Shown here: piece after piece, positions 26,006-33,288 of the stretch
Layout: the number at the start of each line of letters is the position of its first letter
How positions within the stretch are numbered: the stretch's first letter is position 1
Assembly (NCBI GenBank): GCA_018262985.1
Contig: JADFDI010000005.1
Span: 159,286-223,285 of the forward strand
Length of the DNA stretch: 64,000 bases
DNA from: Spirochaetota bacterium
GTDB taxonomy: Bacteria; Spirochaetota; Spirochaetia; Treponematales; UBA12059
Reading direction: 5' to 3'
Position numbers and translations under genes: made by a program
The notes under the pieces: generated by a model
What the model saw: the letters and a program-made list of their open reading frames with translations, nothing else
What the model was told of the DNA's origin: nothing
Database searches by the model: none

Positions 26006-27289
26006 ATGTACAAGTATCGCATCGAAGGCGGCTTCCCTATCAAGGGACGCATCCGCGCCAGCGGCAACAAGAACGCCGCGCTTCCCTGCATCGCCGCGAC
26101 CCTGCTCGCGGACGACGTGGTCACCCTGCGGAACATTCCCGAGATCGAGGACGTGCAGGTCATGCTGGACATCCTCCGCCATCTCGGGTCGACCGTGGAA
26201 TCCATCGGACCGAACGAATGGCGCATCGACCCGCGGACGGCCGCGCGGACCGACGTGGCCGTCGAGCTGTCCCGGAAGATCCGCGCGAGCATCCTTTTCG
26301 CCGGCCCCATGCTCGCGCGTTTCGGCCGACTTACCCTTCCGCCGCCGGGCGGCGACGTCATCGGCCGACGTCGGGTCGATACGCACTTGCTCGCGCTCGA
26401 GGAGCTCGGGGCGCGCATCGAGATCGACGGCGTGTTCGCCTTCACCGCGAACAAGCTGGTCGGCTCCGACATCTTCCTCGACGAGGCTTCCGTTACCGCG
26501 ACCGAGAACGCGGTCATGGCGGCGGTCAGGGCGGAAGGGCGCACGGTCCTCCGCAACGTGGCCAGCGAGCCGCACGTGCAGGACCTCTGCCGCATGCTCG
26601 TCTCGATGGGCGCGCGGATCTCGGGGATCGGTTCCAATATCCTCGAGATCGAGGGAGTGGAGCGGCTCGGCGGCTGCGACTATTCGATCGGTCCCGATTT
26701 CATGGAGATCGGCTCGTTCATCGGGCTGGCGGCGGTGACGCGAGGCGAGATCGAGATCGAAGGCGTCAACCCGGACGACCTGCGGATGATGAAGATAGGC
26801 TTCGGCCGCCTCGGCATCCGCTGGAGCGTCGAGGGCGACGTCCTGACCATGCCCGCCGGGCAGTCCATGCGCGTCGTGCCCGACCTCGGGGGACAGACCC
26901 CGAAGATCGACGACGCGCCGTGGCCGGGCTTCCCGCCTGACCTGACCTCCATCATGACGGTCGTCGCGACCCAGGTGGATGGGATGGTGCTGATCCACGA
27001 GAAGATGTTCGAATCGCGCATGTTCTTCGTGGACAAGCTGATCGGGATGGGAGCGCGCATCGTGCTCTGCGACCCGCATAGGGCGGTCGTTTCGGGGCCG
27101 GCGCGTCTCTCCGGCTCCGAGCTGGTCAGCCCCGACGTCCGCGCGGGCATGGCCATGGTCATTGCCGCCCTCTGCGCCGAAGGCGTCTCCACCATCAAGA
27201 ACGTGTATCAGATCGAACGAGGCTACGAACGGCTGACCGAGCGGCTCAGGTCGCTCGGCGCCCGGATCGAGCGACTCCAGGATTGCTGA
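26006..27289 (+). CDS. murA: UDP-N-acetylglucosamine 1-carboxyvinyltransferase, Asp-type
   Basis: 427 aa. The first committed step of peptidoglycan synthesis, adding enolpyruvate to UDP-GlcNAc. The N-terminal SGNKNAALP contains the essential Lys, and [15 protein letters not shown] precedes the active-site loop. That loop reads [16 protein letters not shown]: the usual catalytic/fosfomycin-target Cys (E. coli 115) is Asp117 here. Cys-to-Asp variants (Mycobacterium, Chlamydia, Borrelia) are known to be fosfomycin-resistant, so resistance is predicted. The C-terminus overlaps the convergent J-domain gene by 44 bp. Confidence 0.95.
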   Translation: MYKYRIEGGFPIKGRIRASGNKNAALPCIAATLLADDVVTLRNIPEIEDVQVMLDILRHLGSTVESIGPNEWRIDPRTAARTDVAVELSRKIRASILFAGPMLARFGRLTLPPPGGDVIGRRRVDTHLLALEELGARIEIDGVFAFTANKLVGSDIFLDEASVTATENAVMAAVRAEGRTVLRNVASEPHVQDLCRMLVSMGARISGIGSNILEIEGVERLGGCDYSIGPDFMEIGSFIGLAAVTRGEIEIEGVNPDDLRMMKIGFGRLGIRWSVEGDVLTMPAGQSMRVVPDLGGQTPKIDDAPWPGFPPDLTSIMTVVATQVDGMVLIHEKMFESRMFFVDKLIGMGARIVLCDPHRAVVSGPARLSGSELVSPDVRAGMAMVIAALCAEGVSTIKNVYQIERGYERLTERLRSLGARIERLQDC

Positions 27290-27671
27290 GGAGCGTCTCG
27301 TAGGCTTTCCGCGCGGCCATGAAGCGCTCGGGGTCCGGCGTCGGACCGTCCGGGTGGCTCTCCTTGGAGATCGCGCGGAAAGCCCGTTTGATCGCGGAGG
27401 CAGGCGCGTCGACCGGCACCCCGAGCAGGGCCGCCGATTCATCGCGTTCCGGAGCCGTGGCGTCCCGGGCTCCCGTTCCGGAACCTCCGTCCGCGTCCTG
27501 GGCTCGTCGACGCTTTCGGGCTCCGTCCAGCATGGCCCCGAGCGCGAGGCCCACCAAGGCTCCGTACCACGAACCTCCGATCGCGCCGATCGTCAAGCCG
27601 GCCAGCTTGCCGGCCGACGCGACGAGCGCCGGCCGGCTCCGCTCGAGCGCGCTGAGGACGGACTCAATCAC
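27246..27671 (-). CDS. Membrane-associated J-domain protein
   Basis: 141 aa from GTG 27671; the ORF-track start at 27977 lies inside the upstream gene. An N-terminal Gly-rich hydrophobic segment ([22 protein letters not shown]) resembles a DjlA/TerB-like membrane anchor. Then comes a C-terminal J domain ([20 protein letters not shown]) with the HPD motif in [12 protein letters not shown] that stimulates Hsp70 ATPase. The GTG start overlaps the upstream stop (GTGATTGA), so translation is coupled. It is the third gene of a minus-strand operon and partners DnaK at the membrane by inference. Confidence 0.8.
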   Translation of the reverse strand: MIESVLSALERSRPALVASAGKLAGLTIGAIGGSWYGALVGLALGAMLDGARKRRRAQDADGGSGTGARDATAPERDESAALLGVPVDAPASAIKRAFRAISKESHPDGPTPDPERFMAARKAYETLLSNPGVARSGRRAT

Positions 27672-29343
27672 GCGAGAGATATCGGGCCGCAACCGCGATG
27701 CCTGCCAGTATGATCGCCGCGAGCGAAGCACCCCAGGCGAGCCATACGCCAGTTCCGGGAAGGATCGCCCGGAAGGCGGCGAGCAGGCGCTCGCCGGACG
27801 AAGCGAGCGCCGCGATGACCGGCGAGGAGGTCGCGGCGATGAGGGCCAGGCCGGAAAGCGAAACCAAGGCCCCGGGCCGCCGCGGAGACCTGAGCCGGAC
27901 GCCGAGGCCGGCGCCGACGAGCGCCAGCGCGAGCGTTCCCGCGATAGCTCCCGCGCGTAGCGCCAGTTCCGCGGCATACGGCGAGGAATCGAGCCCGAAG
28001 CGCGACGAGGTGCGGGCCGCCTCCAACAGGGATCCTGGCACGAGCGTCGAAGGATGCGCGCCGAGGCTCGCGAAGAGCCTCGCGTCCTTCGGATCCATCG
28101 GCGCCGGCAGCGAGCCAGGGGCTTCCCAGGGAATCGCTCCGCGGTAGGTCACGGGTTCGAGCGTGGAGGGCTCCGAGTCTTTCCCGCCGACGCCGCGCAG
28201 GAGCAGCGCGTCGGACTGGAGAAGCCCGTAAGGCGCGCCGACTTGCCAGAGGACCTCGTCTCCCGCGACCGCGGTCAGTTCGGGAGCGCGGAGCCAGGTG
28301 GACGATCCGGCCGCCGCGCTCGCGGTCGCGCTGAAGATGATCATGGTGCCGGATGATTCGAGCCTGGCCAGGATAGGTCCGGATGGGTGGTCGCCGAGGG
28401 CGGCGCGGGCTTCATCGGCGAAATAGGCGAGGTGGCGCAAGGCTTCCTCGCTTTCCGCCAGGTACCGGGTCACGTCGGGGTCGCGCGGTGACTCCGCGGC
28501 CAGTCGCGAGAATTCCCGCCATGCGCGGAGCGCGTCCCCTTCCCGGAGCGAACCGTAGGCGGCCAGCTTCCGGGAGAAGAAGTCGGCTTTCCCGGCGAGC
28601 TCGGGATCCTCCGACAGGTCGCGGATCCGTTCCCACGCTCGCGACTGGAGCAACCTCGCCTCGGCCATTCTCGGGTCGAGGACGAGAGCCTCGCCGGCCT
28701 CGTAGTGGGCCGTGTACCAATCGCCTCGCGCCTCCGCCTCGAGCGCGATGCGCAGGAAATCCGCGGCGGAAAGCTCGAGCCGTTCAGGCGGCCGGGGCGC
28801 GGCTTCCTCCCTGGAAGGCAGGGCGATAAGCCGATTCGACTCCGCGAGCGCCTTGTCGCGGAGCAGCCTCGAAGCGGACTCCGTCGGATCGATCGATACC
28901 GCGAGCGAGGCAAAGTCCAGCGCGGTGGCGAAATCCTTGTCCTGCAGGGCTTTCTCGGCGCTCTCGCGGGATTTCAGGAACAAAGCGCTACGGGTTTCGT
29001 AGGAGCGCTGTCGCTCGGCGGCGACGGGCGCGAGGAATACGAGGGCGGCTCCCGCGGCCAGGGCCAGCGCGGCGGCCCCGCCGGCGATGGACGCTGCTTT
29101 CCTCCGGTCCCTGCCTTCCCGCGCCACCAGGTTCGCGCCGACCGCGCAGGCGGAGAACACCAGGGCCGGAATCCACGAAAGGAAGCGCGATCCAGTCCTC
29201 GCGAGCTCCCAGGAGAGGGCGAAGCGGCCTATGACCTTCGCGGAGGTCGCGTACTCGACGAGGGAAGCGAGGAAACCCGCGCCCCAGGCGAGGGCGAGCA
29301 GGGCGAACGCGGTCCAGAAGAACGAAACCTTCCGTTCAGGCAT
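27664..29343 (-). CDS. Membrane protein with periplasmic TPR-like and C-terminal helical part
   Basis: 559 aa from ATG 29343 (MPERKVSFFWTAFALLALAW); the longer ORF start is rejected. Three to four hydrophobic helices lie in the first 150 residues. A helical, TPR-like region (DKDFATALDFASLAVSIDPTESA, GDWYTAHYEAGEALVLDPRMAEA) follows to about 330, then a beta-rich stretch and three C-terminal membrane helices. The family is unknown to me. Its start overlaps the upstream stop by 8 bp and its stop overlaps the J-protein start, so three genes form one tight operon. Confidence 0.7.
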   Translation of the reverse strand: MPERKVSFFWTAFALLALAWGAGFLASLVEYATSAKVIGRFALSWELARTGSRFLSWIPALVFSACAVGANLVAREGRDRRKAASIAGGAAALALAAGAALVFLAPVAAERQRSYETRSALFLKSRESAEKALQDKDFATALDFASLAVSIDPTESASRLLRDKALAESNRLIALPSREEAAPRPPERLELSAADFLRIALEAEARGDWYTAHYEAGEALVLDPRMAEARLLQSRAWERIRDLSEDPELAGKADFFSRKLAAYGSLREGDALRAWREFSRLAAESPRDPDVTRYLAESEEALRHLAYFADEARAALGDHPSGPILARLESSGTMIIFSATASAAAGSSTWLRAPELTAVAGDEVLWQVGAPYGLLQSDALLLRGVGGKDSEPSTLEPVTYRGAIPWEAPGSLPAPMDPKDARLFASLGAHPSTLVPGSLLEAARTSSRFGLDSSPYAAELALRAGAIAGTLALALVGAGLGVRLRSPRRPGALVSLSGLALIAATSSPVIAALASSGERLLAAFRAILPGTGVWLAWGASLAAIILAGIAVAARYLSRD

Positions 29344-30253
29344 CGGCGCGCCCCCGGATCTCGTCGGCCGGCCTGAAAAGTAGATCCGCGCCGAGCAAGA
29401 GAAGACCGATCGCGGTGGCGAGGATGGCCGCGCGAATCTCGGGCTCGAGCGAAATGCCCACCAGCTCAAGCGCCCCGGTGATGGATGCGGAGCCGAGGAC
29501 CCCGTACAGCCCGGGGACGGTCCAGGCGAAGAGGAGGCCTAGCATCGCCCCGGGCATGGGCCACGAGAACATCCGCGCGGGGAAACGGACGCCGGACGCG
29601 AGCGCGGCGAAGGAAAGCGCCATGAGGAGCAGCGGGATGGATTTCCCCGCATCGGAAATCCAGTCCGAAGGCTTGCCTCCGGCGCGAACCAAGGGCGCGG
29701 CGCGCGTCGACGCCGGTCCGAGGGCGTCGAGGGCGAGTCGATAGGATACTCCGCCCGCCCGGACCAAGCCCTCCGACGGAGACCAGGCGGCTTCGGGGTA
29801 CCAGGCCATCCGCGGGACGGCGGCCGGGTCGACGACGAGCACTCCGCGCGCCATGGGTGCATCCCACTCCTCCGCGGAGAGCGTCAGCTCTCCGGACGCG
29901 AGGAAGCGACGGGGAAGGGGGATCGGAGGAGCGCCGGTCGCCGCCGGCGCGGCTACCAGCGGGGCGAGGGACAAGCCGAGGGACATGAACAGGAAGGAGA
30001 TCGAGAATACGAGCGCGTGGCTCGCCAGCCGGGATTTTATGCGACGGGCGGAAACGATGGCGAGGTACCAGGCGCTGAGCGAGACGGCCCAGGGAAGGGA
30101 GTCGGTCATGCCGGCCGCGAGGGCGCCTGGATTGAAGGCGTTCGCCAATCCGCTCGCCGGGATCGCCGTAACGGCTCCGAGCAGGGCACCGGCGATCAGT
30201 ACGACCCCCATGGCCAAAGGCGCGCGAAGCAGTACGGCCAGCGTCCTTCTCAT
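29336..30253 (-). CDS. Polytopic membrane protein of unknown function
   Basis: About 305 aa from ATG 30253 (MRRTLAVLLRAPLAMGVVLI). Other candidate starts are ATG 30277 and GTG 30328, the latter lying inside a DnaA box and rejected. Three or four N-terminal helices and three C-terminal helices enclose a soluble part of about 110 residues (SGELTLSAEEWDAP, VLVVDPAAVPRMAWYPEAAW). This helices-soluble-helices layout is reminiscent of LptF/LptG permeases, but the helix count and signatures do not confirm that. First gene of the operon with the TPR protein and the J-domain protein. Confidence 0.65.
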   Translation of the reverse strand: MRRTLAVLLRAPLAMGVVLIAGALLGAVTAIPASGLANAFNPGALAAGMTDSLPWAVSLSAWYLAIVSARRIKSRLASHALVFSISFLFMSLGLSLAPLVAAPAATGAPPIPLPRRFLASGELTLSAEEWDAPMARGVLVVDPAAVPRMAWYPEAAWSPSEGLVRAGGVSYRLALDALGPASTRAAPLVRAGGKPSDWISDAGKSIPLLLMALSFAALASGVRFPARMFSWPMPGAMLGLLFAWTVPGLYGVLGSASITGALELVGISLEPEIRAAILATAIGLLLLGADLLFRPADEIRGRADA

Positions 30254-30289
30254 TGCGTCGACTCTAGCACGGTGCATATCGCTTGGCAA

Positions 30290-30600
30290 GAAAGGCTCTA
30301 CGGACAAGGATTTCCACAAGTTATCCACAGCTTTTTAGGCAGCGTTTCTCTACATATCCGTTTCCCGAATCCGCGATAGCTTGCTTTTTATGGAGTAGTC
30401 GTTGTCGATAAAAGAATACACAGCTTGATAATTACATGTATTGAATAGAAATATCGCCGAAACTCCAGTAACTTTTACAAAATATCTCCAAATATTCCAA
30501 GCCTGTCTTGCATCGGAAAATACAGGGTGCGCCGCACAGGAATTATACCCACATGTTCATGCACAAGTTATCCACAGGTTTTTCATATCGACCTGAGGGC
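30290..30600. other. AT-rich DnaA-box region, candidate replication origin or DnaA-regulated site
   Basis: A gene-free island of markedly lower GC than everything around it. Two perfect DnaA boxes TTATCCACA lie at 30321-30329 and 30568-30576 in the same orientation, each inside the shared context CAAGTTATCCACAG. Near-boxes are TTTCCACA just left of the first, TGTCGATAA at 30403-30411 (inverted) and TTATACCCA at 30543-30551. The central 200 bp is rich in A/T runs. dnaA, dnaN and gyrB are not adjacent; mnmE-mnmG lies 26 kb away. Confidence 0.5.
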
Positions 30601-30602
30601 CG

Positions 30603-30628
30603 AAAAAAACCGCCCCCGTAGGGGCGGT
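30603..30628 (-). terminator. Rho-independent terminator of the pspA operon
   Basis: On the minus strand ACCGCCCC-TACG-GGGGCGGT is followed by seven T residues (plus strand A-run 30603-30609). The 8-bp stem, tetraloop and T-run are textbook. It sits 20 bp beyond the pspA stop and insulates the AT-rich DnaA-box island. Confidence 0.9.
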
Positions 30629-30647
30629 CGTAGGCTGGCCCTTGCTG

Positions 30648-31364
30648 TCACGTAGCTCCGCCGGCTCCCTGGGCGCCCTGTTTGCCGTCCCCGAGCATCT
30701 TGCGCTTGAGATCCTCGAGCATGATGTCTGCGCTCGCCCCGGAGCTCTCGAGCTGCGCGAACTGCTTCTCGAGGCTCGTATCCTTGGACAGATCCTCGAG
30801 TTCGCGGGCCGCGTCGGCGCGGGCTTCGATCTCGTCCACTTTCTTGGCCATGCGGTCGAAAGTCTCGAAGGCGCTCTTGTTGCCCGCGAGCGTTCCGAGC
30901 GTCTTCTGTATCTTTTCCTGGGCCTCGGCCCGTTTGGCCCGGGCGATCAGGATGTTCTTCTTCCTCGAAGCCTCGTCGATCTTGTTCTGCAGCTGCCGGA
31001 GCGCGTCCTTGAGCTTGTCGACCGATGCCTTCTGGCCTTCCCACTGGGGCCTGAGCTGGCCGACGTACCCGGCGAACTCCTGCTGGCGGAGCAGGGCTTC
31101 CTTGGCGAGGTCGTCGCGGCCTGCGCGGACCGCGATCATCGCCTTCTTCTCCCACTCCTGCGCCTGGCGCTCCTGTTCCAGCAGCTCGCGCTCGATCTTC
31201 TTCTCGTCGGCGATGGCCATGGCCACCGCCTTCTTGCTCTCGATCATCTGCTGGTTCATGTCGATCAGGAGCTGGTTCAGCATCTTCTCGGGGTTCTCGG
31301 CCTTGGAGATCAGGTCGTTGATGTTCGAGGAGACGACGGTCTTGAACCGGTCGAAGATTCCCAT
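30648..31364 (-). CDS. pspA: PspA/IM30 family envelope-stress protein
   Basis: 238 aa, nearly all coiled coil. The N-terminal amphipathic helix MGIFDRFKTVVSSNINDLIS and the PEKMLNQLLIDMNQQM segment are classic PspA/Vipp1. The protein oligomerises on the inner face of the membrane and stabilises it under stress (ESCRT-III superfamily). GGAGG precedes the start. It is the last gene of an operon with a YbjN/CesT-like gene and a STAS protein rather than with pspBC/pspF, so regulation is probably different from enterobacteria. Confidence 0.92.
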   Translation of the reverse strand: MGIFDRFKTVVSSNINDLISKAENPEKMLNQLLIDMNQQMIESKKAVAMAIADEKKIERELLEQERQAQEWEKKAMIAVRAGRDDLAKEALLRQQEFAGYVGQLRPQWEGQKASVDKLKDALRQLQNKIDEASRKKNILIARAKRAEAQEKIQKTLGTLAGNKSAFETFDRMAKKVDEIEARADAARELEDLSKDTSLEKQFAQLESSGASADIMLEDLKRKMLGDGKQGAQGAGGAT

Positions 31365-31381
31365 GGATGCCTCCTGTACGG

Positions 31382-31765
31382 TCAGTCCCGGAACTTGCCG
31401 AGGACGGGGTAATGCTGGGAGAGGGCCACGCCGATGGCGTCGAGCACGGCTTCGAACTCCGACTTGTCCATGCTGGCGTGCTCGAGGGTGTCGGTGATCA
31501 CGACGTCCTCGTCATCGAGCCCGTAGGCGCCGTGAACCAGGTCGGCCGCGTTGAGTCGGAGGAGGGTCTCGAAGAATTCGAGGCGCTTCTGCTTCGGCGC
31601 GTCCATTATCTTTGCCCGGAAGAAGACGATCTCGTCGGTTACCGTGATCGCCAGACGGGCTATGCCCCGCGTCGGGTCGTCGACCACCCAGGTGCGCTCG
31701 CCGATCTCCTGATACGAGACGCCGAGGTCGATAAGGTTTTGTTCAACCTTCTCGAGTCCGTTCAT
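31382..31765 (-). CDS. YbjN/CesT-like small protein
   Basis: 127 aa. The alpha-beta pattern (VEQNLIDLGVSYQEIGERTW, VDDPTRGIARLAITVTDEIV, RLEFFETLLRLNAADLVHGA) fits the YbjN/type III secretion chaperone-like superfamily, small dimeric proteins that bind client proteins. No secretion genes are nearby. It lies 17 bp upstream of pspA and 48 bp downstream of the STAS gene. A role as adaptor for PspA or the STAS protein is inference from position. Confidence 0.7.
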   Translation of the reverse strand: MNGLEKVEQNLIDLGVSYQEIGERTWVVDDPTRGIARLAITVTDEIVFFRAKIMDAPKQKRLEFFETLLRLNAADLVHGAYGLDDEDVVITDTLEHASMDKSEFEAVLDAIGVALSQHYPVLGKFRD

Positions 31766-31813
31766 GCGTGCCTCCGATGGTTGTATGGATCGGGACGCCG
31801 CCCTTGACGGGCG

Positions 31814-32365
31814 TCAGCCGAGGAAGACCTGACCGGAATTGTCGATGGCGAGGATGGTCTTGCACTCCGAGCAGCGGAAGCGACCGGGGCGGGCCGCGCG
31901 GAGCTTCTTGTTGCAGATGGGGCAGGCGAAGACCTTGGGGAAGACCGACTGGGCGGCGCCCCGCTCGCCCTGCTGGAAGAAGCCGATGGCTTCCTCGAGG
32001 TTGTCCTTGATATTGAAGAACTGCGAGAAACCGAGCAGCTGGAAGACCTCGTAGACCTTGGGCTGGATTTCGAGCAGCACGATGTCTCCGCCTCGGGGAC
32101 GGACCGCCTTGAGGAAGGCCGTGAACGAACCGATGCCGGTCGACGAGACGTAGTTGAGGCCGCCGCAGTTGAAGATCAGGCGCACGTTGCCGGCCTCGAT
32201 GGCCTTGCCGACGCGCTTCTGGAAGAAGTTGGAGTTGTAGGTATCTATATAACCCGTCAGGTAGAGCGCCAGGCAGTTGTCGGCCTGGTCGATCTTCTGG
32301 AGGCGGATCTTGAGACTATCGTCCTTCTCGTCGTCAAAGCCCGGAACGATGTCGTTATTATTCAT
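31814..32365 (-). CDS. STAS-domain (anti-sigma antagonist-like) protein with C-terminal zinc ribbon
   Basis: 183 aa. A STAS domain spans about 15-125: LALYLTGYIDTYNSNFFQKR, the phosphoacceptor loop NYVSSTGIGSFTAF with Ser/Thr at the usual position, and GDIVLLEIQPKVYEVFQLLG. Residues about 147-172 form a CxxC...CxxC zinc ribbon (CPICNKKL, FRCSECKTIL). STAS antagonists are switched by an anti-sigma kinase and a PP2C phosphatase, but neither gene is in this window. It has its own promoter at 32408-32436 and GGAG before ATG, and heads the operon with YbjN-like and pspA. Confidence 0.8.
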   Translation of the reverse strand: MNNNDIVPGFDDEKDDSLKIRLQKIDQADNCLALYLTGYIDTYNSNFFQKRVGKAIEAGNVRLIFNCGGLNYVSSTGIGSFTAFLKAVRPRGGDIVLLEIQPKVYEVFQLLGFSQFFNIKDNLEEAIGFFQQGERGAAQSVFPKVFACPICNKKLRAARPGRFRCSECKTILAIDNSGQVFLG

Positions 32366-32407
32366 GGTGCTCCTCTTCGACTATGATAGTCCGAGCGTCC
32401 GAATCGT

Positions 32408-32436
32408 AATGTAGAACCATCCTAGTGGCTCGTCAA
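32408..32436 (-). promoter_or_regulatory. Promoter of the STAS-YbjN-pspA operon
   Basis: Minus strand TTGACG (32436-32431), 17-bp spacer, TACATT (32413-32408); the start is expected near 32401, about 35 nt before the ATG. A second overlapping set, TTGACA (32447-32442) with TAGGAT 17 bp on, lies 11 bp upstream. The remainder of the 176-bp gap to 32541 holds nothing else clear. Confidence 0.65.
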
Positions 32437-32541
32437 GCGTCTGTCAAATCCTGTCCCGACCTGAAGACGCGGCCCGACCATTCCATTTTCGGCCTGACGG
32501 CCCGGTAAATCCAGCGGATTTGGTTGAAAGCGTCGACGCGG

Positions 32542-33288
32542 TCAGTAGCCCGGAAGGCCTTCGTCGAGCGTCAGGACCGCGCCGTTCCAGAGGGGTGGCT
32601 CGTCGGCGAGCAGCCTGGCCAGCCACGCGCCGAGCGCGGGCGCGGGCGTGAGCCGGCCTCGCGGCGCCTTGGCCGCGTAGGCGGACCTGAACGCGGGACT
32701 CAGGTATTCGGTGTCGACAAAACCGGGGCATGCGAGGAGGCAGGCCACGCCGTCCCCGGCGTACTCCGCCGCGACGGATCGCGCGAGGCTCGAGAGTCCG
32801 GTTTTGCAGGCGGCGTAGGCTGCGTTGGTCTTGAACGCCCGGGGAAGCTCCGTCCGGGTTCCGCCGAAGAGCAGGACGCGGCCCCAGCCGCGCGCGCGCA
32901 TGCCGGGGAGCGCGGCGGAGACCAGGGCTCCGGGCAGGGCGAGGTCCATCGCGGCGAGGCGTTCCCAATCCGCGGCCGTGGTTTCGTGGAGCGGCGCCTG
33001 GAGGAAGGGTCCATGGGCCACCACGAGGATGTCCGCCCCGGCGATCCGCTCGAAAACCGGACCCGCGTCCGCGAAGGTATCGAGCCGGGCGAGGAAGCCG
33101 CTCGCGACGGCTCCCGACTCGCGGATCCTGTCGAGCGTGGCCTCCAGGCGCTCTTCGGATGAACCGCCGTGTACCACCAGGTCCGCGCCGAGGGCGGCGA
33201 GGGCGACCGCCGTCTCCGCGCCGATGCCCCCCGAGCCGCCGACCACGAAGGCCCGGCGGCCTTCGAGCGGCTTCTCGCGGGCGCTCAG
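32542..33288 (-). CDS. Short-chain dehydrogenase/reductase with probable CTG start
   Basis: About 248 aa, Rossmann-fold NAD(P)-dependent oxidoreductase. The cofactor motif AFVVGGSGGIGAETAVAL is at the N-terminus, NAAYAACKTGLSSL holds the YxxxK catalytic pair (Tyr, Lys), and CPGFVDTEYL the post-active-site PG motif. No ATG, GTG or TTG lies between the upstream gene's stop and the cofactor motif in frame. CTG 33288 is in frame, has GGAGG six bases upstream and forms a CTGA overlap with the preceding stop. That makes it the best start. The substrate is unknown. Confidence 0.8.
   Translation of the reverse strand: MSAREKPLEGRRAFVVGGSGGIGAETAVALAALGADLVVHGGSSEERLEATLDRIRESGAVASGFLARLDTFADAGPVFERIAGADILVVAHGPFLQAPLHETTAADWERLAAMDLALPGALVSAALPGMRARGWGRVLLFGGTRTELPRAFKTNAAYAACKTGLSSLARSVAAEYAGDGVACLLACPGFVDTEYLSPAFRSAYAAKAPRGRLTPAPALGAWLARLLADEPPLWNGAVLTLDEGLPGY

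Noticed and set aside
30321-30329. GTG 30328 as start of the membrane gene
   Set aside because: The codon lies inside a perfect DnaA box, has no SD and adds a hydrophilic leader; ATG 30253 or 30277 is more plausible.
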